Shown here: piece by piece, positions 21,514-31,159 of the stretch
How positions within the stretch are numbered: position 1 is the first letter of the stretch
Layout of the letters: every line of letters starts with the position of its first letter
DNA from: Plasmopara viticola
Lineage: Eukaryota; Oomycota; Peronosporomycetes; Peronosporales; Peronosporaceae
Direction: 5' to 3'
DNA length: 64,000 bases
Assembly: GCA_001695595.3 (NCBI GenBank)
Contig: MBPM02000172.1
Coordinates: 20,176-84,175 of the forward strand
The notes under the pieces: model-generated
Seen by the model: only the letters and a program-made list of their open reading frames with translations
Databases searched by the model: none
What the model was told of the DNA's origin: nothing
Made by a program: the position numbers and the translations under genes

Positions 21514-23061
21514 TCAAAAAGCTCGTCGAATCAATTTTAATTCTCTTTCTAAACGCCGATTATCATTACCTAAGCCAATCTCTCCTTGAAGTTTATAAAA
21601 TTCATGTTTTAGAATACCTCGGCGCCCTTTTCGAATACCAATACCTAGACCACTCATGGAGTCGTCAAATGAGATAGCCCTTTGAAAACGATTTGGATTA
21701 ACTGATTTGACTTTGATATCCTCCGACACAATGCGATCTGCGTATGTATCAACAATGTAGTTTAGCGCTCCAAGCCAGTTTGCATTTTTATCAACACGAC
21801 TCTTGATAGACGGACTGATTTCCTTCTGTTTCTTACTCATGATTGCTGCGTATTCACCAAGGTAATATGTTTTCTTACCTATCTTTGGTCCTTCAAGAAA
21901 TACCTTCTCATCCGCTAACCAAGGGTTGTCATTGTATAATCTGATAAGAATATCTTTCACTTGATTATTACCATCTGATATAACCTTGTCATTTGGATCT
22001 ACTGGTTGAATATTGGTATTACTGTTCGCATATGTATTTGAATCAGGATTTTTGAACATCGGTGATTGCTTGAATGAGATGTTATTTTGCTTCAAAAATT
22101 TGATGTACATATCAAGTGTCGCTTCCCATGAGACTTCTCTGTTGGTTTTCACTCGATCACCATCAAAAACTTTTAAGTTTCCGTCCATTAACTTCACTCG
22201 ATAACCTCCATTTACTGGAATATAGCCACCTTGTTGGTTTCTTCCCTTCTTATATGGAATCGGTAATCTAGTACCTTCTGGAAAGGAATTGTTCATCAAA
22301 ATATCACGAAGCATTTCGTATGCTCCAGACTCTATGTTGAATCCAAACTGATGTGTCGAGCCAATAGCAGTATCTTTTGTCTCAATGTCAATAAGATTCA
22401 ATATGTAATCATACGTTGCAACCCAATCATATTTATTTAGAGGCTTGTTTGCTAACTTACCATTATTCACATTGAATAGTTTGCCGTCTGTTCCAATATA
22501 CACGTTTTTATCTGGAGTGCCAGAATTTAGAATTGGATTGACCTTTCTTTTGATAATAGTTGGATTGATGGTGTATTGATCAATTAGTTTTTCTCGTGCA
22601 TTCCTTTGAAAGTTGAAATCATTAGCTTCAACTTGAGTTCCAAAGTCGTATGTACGCTGGGAGTCGTCAATATCACTCAAGGAGTCTTCTTCATTACCAA
22701 TGTCCTCTAAATCATATTGACTATCGATTGTAGTCATCGTCGGTACTGCTTGCACCCCCATTGTTGTCATTGATGGGGTTGCTTGTATTCCCGTCGTTGT
22801 CATAGAAGGCGTTGCTTGTATTCCCATTGTTGTCATTGTTGGAGATGCTTGAATTCCGGTAGTCGTCATGGAAGGCGCTACTTTCCTTAGCAATTGTTGA
22901 AGCGTCGAAGTATCTATCGTTTGATCCAGATCAGTAGCCCATTGCGTTAGTTTGTATCGATCATTCTTTATGCGTGCTAATTGAAGCTCCTCACTGTTCT
23001 CTTCAGCGAGTTGCTTCAATTTATTTTTTCGATCGCGGAGAGATTTAAAACTTGGAAACAT
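21514..23061 (-). CDS. P515, large structural protein with 11-residue repeats
   Basis: 515 aa from the first ATG at 23059-23061; a 17-codon TTG-initiated extension is rejected. Residues 64-111 are four or more copies of an 11-residue repeat (SMTTTGIQATP). Two related globular segments follow, around 165-210 and 240-320, each with a KxNxIyIG/GGYRVKLMDG-type beta pattern and WxATxDxIxxL. Near the C-terminus, MSGLG at 469-473 fits the adenovirus protease consensus (M/I/L)xGx before Gly, leaving a basic C-terminal piece. Its place in the virion cluster suggests a virion component. No family recognised. This is the only full-length copy in the window; the 5' part recurs in copies 1, 3, 4 and 5. 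Confidence 0.7.
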   Translation of the reverse strand: MFPSFKSLRDRKNKLKQLAEENSEELQLARIKNDRYKLTQWATDLDQTIDTSTLQQLLRKVAPSMTTTGIQASPTMTTMGIQATPSMTTTGIQATPSMTTMGVQAVPTMTTIDSQYDLEDIGNEEDSLSDIDDSQRTYDFGTQVEANDFNFQRNAREKLIDQYTINPTIIKRKVNPILNSGTPDKNVYIGTDGKLFNVNNGKLANKPLNKYDWVATYDYILNLIDIETKDTAIGSTHQFGFNIESGAYEMLRDILMNNSFPEGTRLPIPYKKGRNQQGGYIPVNGGYRVKLMDGNLKVFDGDRVKTNREVSWEATLDMYIKFLKQNNISFKQSPMFKNPDSNTYANSNTNIQPVDPNDKVISDGNNQVKDILIRLYNDNPWLADEKVFLEGPKIGKKTYYLGEYAAIMSKKQKEISPSIKSRVDKNANWLGALNYIVDTYADRIVSEDIKVKSVNPNRFQRAISFDDSMSGLGIGIRKGRRGILKHEFYKLQGEIGLGNDNRRLERELKLIRRAF

Positions 23062-23119
23062 TATCGAGTCTATTAAAACGAAGTTCGAAAAATCGCGGAC
23101 CTTTTCGAACAAGTTTCTC

Positions 23120-23150
23120 TAAGCTCAGCTCTATATAATATTACAATTAT
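23120..23150 (-). promoter_or_regulatory. TATA-like region upstream of P515
   Basis: Minus-strand reading TGTAATATTATATAGAGC, 60-80 bp before the P515 ATG. It resembles the TATATTATATAA core before the fibre gene. It recurs in every copy that has the P515 5' end. Confidence 0.4.
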
Positions 23151-23180
23151 TGTTTTAGTTATTGAAAATAACTTGGGCTC

Positions 23181-24052
23181 CTATGGAGCCTTTCTATCAC
23201 GAATTAATAGCATTATCAATGAATTGGAGTCTTCAAATTTAACATTATTAAAGTCTTGATCGACGATGCTCAGAGTAATATTGCTGTATGCTCCATCGTT
23301 AATCGAGAGCCACTGATATTCAGGTGGCTGAATTGAGATCAACTGACCAATTGATGTCCCTTGAGGACTAAACGAAGTCAGAATATCAGGTGGTGTGCTA
23401 ACCCGATTGTTAATAAGATTAGAACGTATTAGATAACTGCTGACGGGATTAACTTGTGGAGAGATATTGCCAAAAATACTTGATTTGTTGTTTGAATGCT
23501 TGATGGGTACGTTGCTGGACTGAATCCAATCACATTGGAAAATCCGTTGTTTGAAACAGTGATTCGAGGAGTATTAGTAGCGGTCGGTAATCCAGTTCCG
23601 GTTAATGAGTATAATCCAGTCGATGGACGTGAATATCCACTAGGAACAGAAGTTGGTGTTGCTAAGCAAGTGATTTCGCATGAATAGTACGTTGCGTTTT
23701 CTCTTATAGCGATATACACAACGTTATTACCTTGAAAATCAATCAAATATGCACCGATACTAACTAACTGAGACTCGATGTAGTTTGATATATCTGCATA
23801 CGAATAGTACCCATTCGGAAGCGTGATCGAAACCGATTGATAAGTCGCCGCTGTTGGAACTAATACACTGAACGTGTTGTTGCTGTATAAACTTCCATTA
23901 ATGTTGAATTGAGAGTTGTAAATCTGCAGGCTCGATAGGGCAATTTCTTGATTTTTGAAATTCACGCTTGATCCAGTAAAGTTGAATCTAAATGTATTGT
24001 TCAAGCCATTCGAAACAATGTTATTCCGATTAAAAATGATAGTGCTCGTCAT
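23181..24052 (-). pseudogene. Penton (minor capsid) protein, frameshifted (copy 2)
   Basis: Same gene as the intact 290-aa copy at 43053-43925. One T is missing near 23469 (ATATTGCCAAAAAT instead of ATATTGCTCAAAAAT), which shifts the frame about 195 codons after the ATG and ends the open frame at 23429. The C-terminal block is present but out of frame. Confidence 0.88.
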
Positions 24053-24118
24053 CGTTCCAATATTCGATCTGTAGGTTGCCGAGTAAACTTTGTTTACGGT
24101 TATATTCGATAAGAGAAA

Positions 24119-24787
24119 TTAATTAAAAACTTCACCTTTAAAATTCTTCCGGATCTGTTGCTTAACAGAGTCTATAAACAACATCTGTCCCTTTTCAGAT
24201 GTTGCTTGTTTGTAATACCTGTAGATATCATCTTCACTTACTCCAGGTAGATTGAAATCTTTCAAAATTAGCTGTAGATCGCGTTTTGAATTTGCTTTTA
24301 GAATAGCGATGTATTCAGAATTCAATCTAATCATCTTGTCAGTAGCAAAATAACTATGAGCTATGAAGATTGTTGAAAGTCCTTTGTGTCTTCCTCGAGT
24401 AAAGAAATGACTAAACAAATCTCTCTGAAGCTTCTTATCGTTGGAATAATCATCAATAATAACAAGCTGTAAAGCATTTGGAATCTCTTTGATGGCGTCA
24501 ACACTTGGAGGAGCATCCGGATCATAGAAAGTTACAAAACCTTGTAATTTTTCTTTGATGTAATCGTATAACTCTTGGTCAGGATTGCGTGCTATGACGT
24601 GAAGGTGACTATAGACGTGTGGAGACTCTTTAAGTATATGAAAAGCTAGATTTGATTTACCAGAGAAGCTGGGACCTAATACTATTAAACGAAAAAGCTT
24701 TTGAATACCAAGCTTTTCATTTTCTCCGAACGATTTCTTCTTAAACTCCTTTGGGAGCATTCCACCAAAATCAGGAATTGAACTCAT
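24119..24787 (-). CDS. ATP: A32/FtsK-HerA type genome-packaging ATPase (copy 2)
   Basis: 222 aa from ATG 24785-24787; an upstream TTG would sit inside the divergent promoter and is not used. Walker A GPSFSGKS is at residues 38-45 and Walker B LQLVIIDD at 106-113, followed by the sensor-like STIFIAHSYF (138-147). Length and motif spacing fit the short packaging ATPases of Polintons, virophages and adenovirus-like elements, which drive DNA into preformed capsids. It is 66 bp upstream of the penton gene on the same strand and divergent from the fibre gene. Translation matches copy 3. Confidence 0.93.
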   Translation of the reverse strand: MSSIPDFGGMLPKEFKKKSFGENEKLGIQKLFRLIVLGPSFSGKSNLAFHILKESPHVYSHLHVIARNPDQELYDYIKEKLQGFVTFYDPDAPPSVDAIKEIPNALQLVIIDDYSNDKKLQRDLFSHFFTRGRHKGLSTIFIAHSYFATDKMIRLNSEYIAILKANSKRDLQLILKDFNLPGVSEDDIYRYYKQATSEKGQMLFIDSVKQQIRKNFKGEVFN

Positions 24788-24837
24788 CTTGTATGACAAA
24801 TCTATCTGTTATATTATATAAAGGATCGTTTTACAAA
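24788..24837. promoter_or_regulatory. Divergent promoter, ATPase / fibre (copy 2)
   Basis: 50-bp spacer with CTGTTATATTATATAAAGG between 24810 and 24828, same as in the other copies. It decides the fibre start: the first ATG downstream of the TATA-like core is 24838. The in-frame ATG at 24793 would lie upstream of the core. Confidence 0.5.
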
Positions 24838-27531
24838 ATGCTACCACCTAATTATATTCCATCCTTATACAATCCATCAGACTATATCGGCTCATTGGAT
24901 TACTTGACTATTAGTATTGGCGATTTGCGATATAACAAAAGAAATGGGGTGAATTACACTTCGGATTTGTACATCACTGGAAATATCTATCAAAATGGAA
25001 CAATGATTGATTTGAGTGTGCTGTCGGGTATTACACCAGGAACAGCTTCCGCTGGGAAATTGATTGCGGTTGACTCTACCAGAGACATCGCGAACATTAA
25101 TAATCTCTCAGCATCACAATTAACAGGAACTCTTCAAACAGCTGCACAGCCTAACATTACATCACTGGGAACAATTTCATCAACACTCAATATTAGTGGA
25201 TCTACCCCTATAACTTGTAATAACTCCCTGTCGAGTAGCACGTGCTCATTATCTGTTGATTCTGTATCTGGAGATCAGACATTTGGCAGTACAACAGCGA
25301 ATAAGTTTCATTTGAGAACAAATGGAAATAGAAAAATAACGATAGGATCCACTGGTTTCGTAGGCATCAATAACACATCTCCAGCTAAACAATTAGATAT
25401 TATCGGATCGACAGCATTAACAAACTCATTGTATCAAATCACTGATGGAACAGTTATTTATCAGCAGTGGTTCGATGGAACTCAATGTTGTCTTCAAACG
25501 TTTTCAAATCATCCATTGACTTTTGCATCAAATAATGGATCTGTGCAAATGTCAGTATTAACGAATGGAAATGTAGCTGTTAATAACACATTGACAGCTA
25601 CTAATATATCCGCTTCAACTTTATATGGAACACTTCAAACAGCCGCTCAGCCCAATATTACATCGATTGGAACTTTAGCGACTCTTACGGCTACATCAAT
25701 TACTGGAACACTTCAAACAGCTGCTCAGCCAAATGCTACATCGATTGGAACGTTAGCGACTCTTACGGCTACATCAATTACTGGGACACTTCAAACAGCA
25801 GCACAACCAAATATTACATCGATTGGAACTTTAACATCATTGAATACGGCAGGATTAGTAACCGCTACTTTAACTGCTAATGGGCAATCGTTTAGATCTA
25901 TAAATGGGACTTCAACATGTGCTCTGTTTCATTTTAACAATGGGGATGCTTATTTTGGAACATCTACAGCAAACAATTAAGTCTTTCAAACAAGTAATAC
26001 AGGAAGAATGACAATTAGCTCAACGGGCGCTGTCTCTGGTATCTCATCATTAAGCGCTACTTCTATTACAGGAACTTTACAAACAGCAGCTCAACCAAAT
26101 ATTACATCTACAGGAGATTTAACGCTACCTACGTCATTGACAATTACAAATGGCACTACTCCACTTTCAATCAGTAATACAACCTCAACGAGTACCTTTC
26201 GCTTAACCATTCAAAATAGTGGTGGTGCTCAAGATATTGGTTCTTTTACAAACCATAGTTTCTTCTTAAATTCAAACAATACAAGACGATTGCAATGTGA
26301 TACTGTTGGTAATATTGATATTTTAAATCATAATGCAGCTACTGTTGGATTAAAGCTTGGTGGTACATTAATTACATCAAATGCAACAGAGCTTAACTAC
26401 TTAGATTTAACTATGGGCCCAGGAACAGCAGAAGCTTCAAAAGCATTAGTATTAGATGCAAGTAGAAATTTAACGAATGTTGGTAAAGTTAATTTTACAT
26501 CATCAGATGCTACCCAACCTACCGGCACTACTAATGCAAGTAATTATGGCTTAAATATGTTATCAACAGTAAATACAAATGGACAGTACAATTCAGCTGC
26601 GATTGCATTTAGAAATAGTAATGTAGATGGTATGCCTCATGGTGTAATTTTATCTCAACGTACTGCTGCAGCTGCTGGTGACCTAGTATTTTTAACACAA
26701 TCTGCTACAAACAATGTATCAGAAACATGTAGAATGTTATCAACTGGAGCATTAGCAGTTAATGCTATAGCTGCTGCTGCAGTAACTGCTTTTGGAAGTG
26801 CAAACTATGTTGATGGTTCCTACCAGAAAGTATTAGACCTTCAATCAAATAATGTATCGCCAATTGATTTTTGTATTGAAATTAACTCTGGACCGAATAC
26901 AACATCTACTAATGCAACTTGGATGGGCAATTTGACTAACAATGATTTGCGATTCGGAGTCAATAACTCAACTAAGATGATTTTAGATACAAATGGTCGA
27001 TTAGGAATTGGAACTACTTCTCCATCAGCTATGTTAAGCGTATCAGGAACGGTAAGTAATACTTTTAATGTAGGTGGACAATTATATGCACAAGGTAGTA
27101 GTACAGCATATACGACATCTCAATTAGGTCCAGTAACAGTAAGTGTTGCAGCTACATTTGGTGGACCAATTCAATGCAGTTCAATCTACTGTACATCTGA
27201 TCGTCGTTGCAAAGACATTATTAAACAATTAGACACTGTTTATTGCGATAAATTCTATGATCTAAGTATCTATGAATATCGATACAAAGGATCAGATGAA
27301 ACTATCCCAAAGATTGGTTTCATCAGTCAAGAATTGTATGCAGCTGGATACATAAACTTACTATCAATGACACCGAATGAAAACTTGAAGAAAGTGGATG
27401 AAGATGACATAGAAGGATATCAGATGAACATTGATTATAGTAAAATTACAGCGATAAACTTCTGCATGATAAAAAAATTACTCAATCAAGTGAAGCAACT
27501 TGAGATGGAGCTGAAGCATAATTTTGAGTAA
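24838..27531 (+). pseudogene. Fibre-like protein with S74 chaperone, one in-frame stop (copy 2)
   Basis: 897 codons with a single TAA at 25978-25980, where the other copies have TTA. The N-terminus (LPPNYIPSLYNPSDYIGSL) is a likely virion anchor. Middle: at least five GTLQTAAQPNITS repeats, three of them in a tight 78-bp (26-residue) tandem at about 25626-25860, a pattern common in fibrous phage and algal-virus proteins. C-terminus: TSDRRCKDI, IGFISQELY and a final helix (MIKKLLNQVKQLEMELKH), which is the peptidase S74 intramolecular chaperone that trimerises fibres and cuts itself off at the Ser of the SD motif. A receptor-binding role is inferred. It is transcribed opposite to all neighbouring structural genes. 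Confidence 0.9.
25626..25860 (+). repeat. 78-bp tandem repeats within the fibre gene
   Basis: Three consecutive units of 78 bp, each encoding GTLQTAAQPN(I/A)TSIGTL plus an ATLTATSIT linker. Further diverged units lie at about 25125 and 26070. Repeated in all five copies with the same unit number, so the array is stable here. Confidence 0.85.
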
Positions 27532-27846
27532 AGCTCAATAGATTCCGGTCTGACGACCGCTCGAACTTGTTCGACGGTCAAAGACCTTTCGAACTGTAGC
27601 TACCGGAGGTAGCCGAGCAATCTTCGATTGCGGTTCGTTCGGATGTCAACAAAAAAAATTGATTTTTTTTGCCGGCTGACGGACACCAATAGCCTGACTG
27701 GTCTGAAAACCAGGCGAACTTGTTCGGCGGGCAAAGACCCTTCGAACTTCGTTCGTACGGCGAGGGAGTTCACTCCGCGAGCCAATGGTGGAGGACCGAA
27801 GGTCCCCTGGGGCCCTACGGGCGCCCATTCTGGAGCTCGCTCCAAT
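27532..27846. terminator. Array of about ten short hairpins between convergent genes (copy 2)
   Basis: The 315-bp spacer is far richer in GC than its flanks. Consecutive perfect stems with tiny loops include CGGTC-TGAC-GACCG (27546-27559), a 25-nt hairpin at 27555-27579 that shares its GACCG arm with the first, CTACC-GGA-GGTAG (27600-27612), GCAATC-TTC-GATTGC (27617-27631), CTGGT-CTGAAA-ACCAG, CGAAC-TTC-GTTCG, GGAGT-TC-ACTCC, GGACC-GAA-GGTCC, GCCC-TAC-GGGC and TGGAGC-TC-GCTCCA. An A-run/T-run pair (AAAAAAAATTGATTTTTTTT) sits between. The fibre and MCP genes end on either side, so a two-way 3'-end signal is likely. Mimivirus and relatives use hairpins for polyadenylation; any similarity is inference. 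Confidence 0.65.
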
Positions 27847-29622
27847 CTACTCATATTCAACCACTTCACCGGTTAAACGATCAATAGACATAGATCGACC
27901 GTAAACAACGAGAATTAGACAATTCATTCCTTGACTGCAAGTATTGGTGCCGGAGACAAGGATAGATTGAGGCACATCTGGATTCGTTAATCGAGAGCAG
28001 TCTGCAATTAGAACACGCTGACCAACATCCCATTTGTAGGAATCAAATAATCCGTTGCTAATCTCATGCGATAGCGCTCCATTAATAGCTCCGAGCTTCT
28101 TGACTTCGTCTTGGAACGATTCAAATGAGTAATCATGCGTTTTGTTGAATACATTTTCATTGCCAACCATTACTTGGAAATTGCGAATGCTTGCTCCTGG
28201 CTGACAAGTCCATGGAGCACTGTCAAATGGGGATTGGAATTGTTCAATATTCGTTGCGCTTACGAAATGACCACTGCTTGTTTCACTATATGGAATCAGA
28301 GCAATGTATTTGATATTCTTTAAGCTTGAAGATAATTGAAAGCTAAACGGAGCGTTTTGCTGAGAGTTTTGTTGACCAGTACCTGCTTTTGATTTGAAAT
28401 ACTGTGCGTAGCAATCGAGGTAATTGACTTTCTTAACAGGTTTAACAACAATTTGACTTTGATTAGCGATATCGTAGAAAGGGATATATAAACGAGTCGT
28501 TGTAAATGGGAAGATTTGACCAGAAGTAGAGATCTGTGTAATGTTGTTGGACATAACGCCGAAAGCTACTCGAAGTGAGCCAGCTCCGCCAGTTGTAAGT
28601 TTCCCTGCATTTGGATTACCTGGGGCCGCACTTGATACCATTACTGGAACCGTCGAGCAACCGTTTAGGGAGAGAGAGGATAAGCTCATTAAATCACCAG
28701 TTGCAGTTGTGATATCAACAAAGCCGGTATTGAACGTCATCGTTAATTTGATTTGAGGGTTCGCAACAAGATCCAATTCCTTAAAGATTGGATGGAGATC
28801 AACTAAACGAAGCTTTAGCATATAATACCACGTACCAGCAACACCTCCTGCGGTAGTAACGCCAGCTACGTATCCACCAGTACCTTGTTGTTGAATTTTA
28901 GAAAGAATTGCACCACTTCGCGTTGTCGGCCAACCAAGAGGGTTTGTTGCTGTAATCGTTGCTCCAGTGGCATCAGAGGTACCAATTTGTTGTGGATTCC
29001 AAATTAGACGCTGGATTAGTCCGTTATTAAGAGCTGGAGTTGTTTCTGGAATTAAACCAGTAGCTACAGTTGTGGCAGCATTAACTGAATTATTCACAAA
29101 ACCATCTCCTTGTGTTGAAGCGGTAGGATTGCTACTACTTTGTGGGAAATTTAGACTAACTACATCATCTGGAGCAAGATAGCAGTCTGCACCGTTCTTC
29201 AATAAATCATCATCACACCATTCAGTTTGAGCACGTAAATTGTTCCAATAATTTTTATAGTCATTGCTGGTAATGACACTTTTACCGTTGATTTCAACCG
29301 CTAATTTATCTAAAATGTTCCATACACCAGCCTTTAATCCTACCGCAAAACGATTTAGAGTACCATTAAGAGCTGAGGCAGACGTATTTTTAACCGTTAC
29401 TACATAAGGAACGACTACATATGCATCTCGAAGACTGCCATACCCAGTAGAGCCATTTAGTTGTGAAGTCGCATTAATGATGACAGTTCCCGATTGATAC
29501 GAACCGTTGTTGTCATCAACGACATTTACAACACGCTTGTCTTTGCTGACACTGACAACTGGATCCGGATTAGTTGTTGAATCGAATAAAAACGAATCTG
29601 CTAATTGGGTGCTATCACTCAT
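27847..29622 (-). CDS. MCP: Major capsid protein, double jelly roll (copy 2)
   Basis: 591 aa, intact, ATG at 29620-29622 and TAG at 27847-27849. Size and sequence style fit the Polinton/adintovirus/virophage major capsid protein with two upright jelly rolls: an N-terminal half with VVVPYVVTVKNTS and GKSVITSNDYKNYWNNL, and a C-terminal half with TRLYIPFYDIANQSQ and VNYLDCYAQYFKSK. It is the only uninterrupted copy of five. The gene is divergent from the protease (60-bp shared promoter) and convergent with the fibre. It would form hexon-like trimers of an icosahedral shell. Assignment is by length, context and overall pattern, not by a structural search. Confidence 0.88.
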   Translation of the reverse strand: MSDSTQLADSFLFDSTTNPDPVVSVSKDKRVVNVVDDNNGSYQSGTVIINATSQLNGSTGYGSLRDAYVVVPYVVTVKNTSASALNGTLNRFAVGLKAGVWNILDKLAVEINGKSVITSNDYKNYWNNLRAQTEWCDDDLLKNGADCYLAPDDVVSLNFPQSSSNPTASTQGDGFVNNSVNAATTVATGLIPETTPALNNGLIQRLIWNPQQIGTSDATGATITATNPLGWPTTRSGAILSKIQQQGTGGYVAGVTTAGGVAGTWYYMLKLRLVDLHPIFKELDLVANPQIKLTMTFNTGFVDITTATGDLMSLSSLSLNGCSTVPVMVSSAAPGNPNAGKLTTGGAGSLRVAFGVMSNNITQISTSGQIFPFTTTRLYIPFYDIANQSQIVVKPVKKVNYLDCYAQYFKSKAGTGQQNSQQNAPFSFQLSSSLKNIKYIALIPYSETSSGHFVSATNIEQFQSPFDSAPWTCQPGASIRNFQVMVGNENVFNKTHDYSFESFQDEVKKLGAINGALSHEISNGLFDSYKWDVGQRVLIADCSRLTNPDVPQSILVSGTNTCSQGMNCLILVVYGRSMSIDRLTGEVVEYE

Positions 29623-29682
29623 TATTAAAATTGAAGGTTAATGCCTGTTATATTATGATTAGCTATATATAAGCATTACATA
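29623..29682. promoter_or_regulatory. Divergent promoter, MCP / protease (copy 2)
   Basis: Identical to the 60-bp spacer of copy 1. TAATGC boxes face outward on both strands, each next to a TATA-like run (TGTTATATTA and TATATATAAG). Confidence 0.5.
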
Positions 29683-30069
29683 ATGATTTTTAAATTAAAT
29701 AAATTGGGTGAATCGACGGCTAATGAACTACAAGAGCTCGCAAATCAGCTGAATGTTCATGTTGATGGGATAATAGATTTTAGAAAAATCAGAGGCCCCC
29801 TAGGGAATGGAAGCTATATTATATTACTTCGATTAGACTCAGGTGTAGGCCATTGGGTTTGTGTGTGCAACAATGAATACTTTGATTCGATGGGTTTAGG
29901 GCCTCCAAGAATTCTGGGTGATATGGAATGTAATAATAAACAGTTTCAAGGGACCTATGATAATTATTGTGGTTTATGGAGTCTGTTGTATCTGTATAGC
30001 AAACAACACAATCGACCTGATTTATTGAGACATTTTTACGATTTGAATACAGAAGTTTCACTTCGTTAA
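29683..30069 (+). CDS. PRO: Adenovirus-type cysteine protease (copy 2)
   Basis: 128 aa, intact, with the same translation as the copy at 6883-7269 and catalytic candidates His57, Asp68, Gln89 and Cys96. Expected substrates in this element are the protein VI-like protein (MSGG site) and P515 (MSGLG site). Copies 3 and 4 keep only the first 60 or so codons and lack Asp68 to Cys96. Confidence 0.9.
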   Translation: MIFKLNKLGESTANELQELANQLNVHVDGIIDFRKIRGPLGNGSYIILLRLDSGVGHWVCVCNNEYFDSMGLGPPRILGDMECNNKQFQGTYDNYCGLWSLLYLYSKQHNRPDLLRHFYDLNTEVSLR

Positions 30070-30081
30070 TATAGAGTCATT

Positions 30082-30468
30082 AGGAATAGAATCAGAATAC
30101 AGAGGACCTGAAGTGGATGAAGTTGCTCCAAAAGATGATAGAATCGATGTGATAATGAAAGAATTGGAGTTTTTGCGTTCTGAATTGGCTCAAAAAAAGG
30201 TTGAATCATCCATTTCAAAATACTTCAAATAGAGATCTTCACAAAAGATAGAGAAGGTTTACTCAAAGATGGATTTGTTAGCAAAGGAGATTATCTCGAA
30301 ATTCCACTAACAATACTGAATGCCAGATACAAACAATGGTGCATTGATACTGGACATAATCGTATGTTGCGTAAAGCGATCATTGAGAACATCCGAAATG
30401 ATAAAGTTGATGGAGTTGTGTTCAAATATTATGACGGATACGACAAAATACGTGTTTTCCCGCATTAG
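30082..30468 (+). pseudogene. p129, broken copy (copy 2)
   Basis: Counterpart of the open p129 gene at 7282-7671. The start codon is AGG instead of ATG, a 2-base loss at about 30094 changes the frame (TCAGAATACAG versus TCAGACGATACAG), and a further lesion near 30230 (TTCAAATAGAGATC versus TTCAAAGAAGAGATC) introduces a stop. Three lesions in under 400 bp make this a genuine pseudogene rather than a read error. Confidence 0.8.
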
Positions 30469-30679
30469 TGTGCTTTTCCTTTATAAACTGACACTTGTTG
30501 ATACTTGCACTAATTAAATCAATTTCTTTACAGAGCTGTATTATGTCAGATGCTGAATGCTTTTCTATTTTCAAGTACTCCTATAAATCACTCGGTATTT
30601 CGGTATCTACCGGTTCCTGTTGTTCGGCATCTTCAACATAACCAGTATCATCGGTATCGGATAGATATGTAATATCCAT
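30422..30679 (-). pseudogene. p85 with premature stop (copy 2)
   Basis: Same length as the p85 ORF at 7625-7882, but a substitution makes TAG at 30591-30593 (plus strand CTA), about 28 codons after the ATG. Otherwise nearly identical. Confidence 0.6.
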
Positions 30680-30720
30680 GATTTTTGTGTCTATATAAAT
30701 AAATATATTTTGTATCTGCA

Positions 30721-31062
30721 GGTGCTCAATTTTCGGAAAAGGTTGGGGTGACGCCCTCCTTCCAAGCGCGGGGGCTTAATGCCCGCGCGCTTCGGGCAGG
30801 TGCTCTCGGGCATCTGCAGGTCTCTAACGAGTCTCGCCCTCGACGCGACGGTCTCCAGCACCAGGGCGCCAACTGGGCTCTTACCAAGTCAGAACTACAC
30901 AAAATAATGGAAGACCCTCACGGCCTCGGTGCTGGCAGCACTGCCCGCCGAACGAGACCCGACGTATGCGGACACCACTCTATGCCGTGAACTAGCCACA
31001 GAGCCTAGCACGTGCATAACTTGGCAACGCGATAACGTAATACAATACACAAGGTGCTCAAT
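30721..31062. repeat. 332-bp segment flanked by 10-bp direct repeats, absent from copy 1
   Basis: GGTGCTCAAT occurs at 30721-30730 and 31053-31062. The sequence from one repeat to the next is missing at the matching place in copy 1, where a single degenerate GTTGTTCAAT remains. The inside is GC-rich with no ORF homology and no clear terminal inverted repeats; it ends in AATACAATACACAA. It is either a small insertion with a target duplication in copy 2 or a repeat-mediated loss in copy 1. Confidence 0.7.
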
Positions 31063-31159
31063 CACGGTGATGTCAAAACCCAACGTTGGGTTGCACCATT
31101 TGATTGGCTGAAATATGGATAGAGAGAAGGTCCCTCACTCACAGAAAGCAATTGGAAAC

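Noticed and set aside
21514..23112. TTG-initiated extensions of P515, ATPase and fibre
   Set aside because: A nuclear eukaryotic element should use ATG; the extensions run into promoter or antisense coding sequence.
25626..25860. CRISPR-like regular repeats
   Set aside because: They are in-frame protein repeats of the fibre gene without spacers, in a eukaryotic context.
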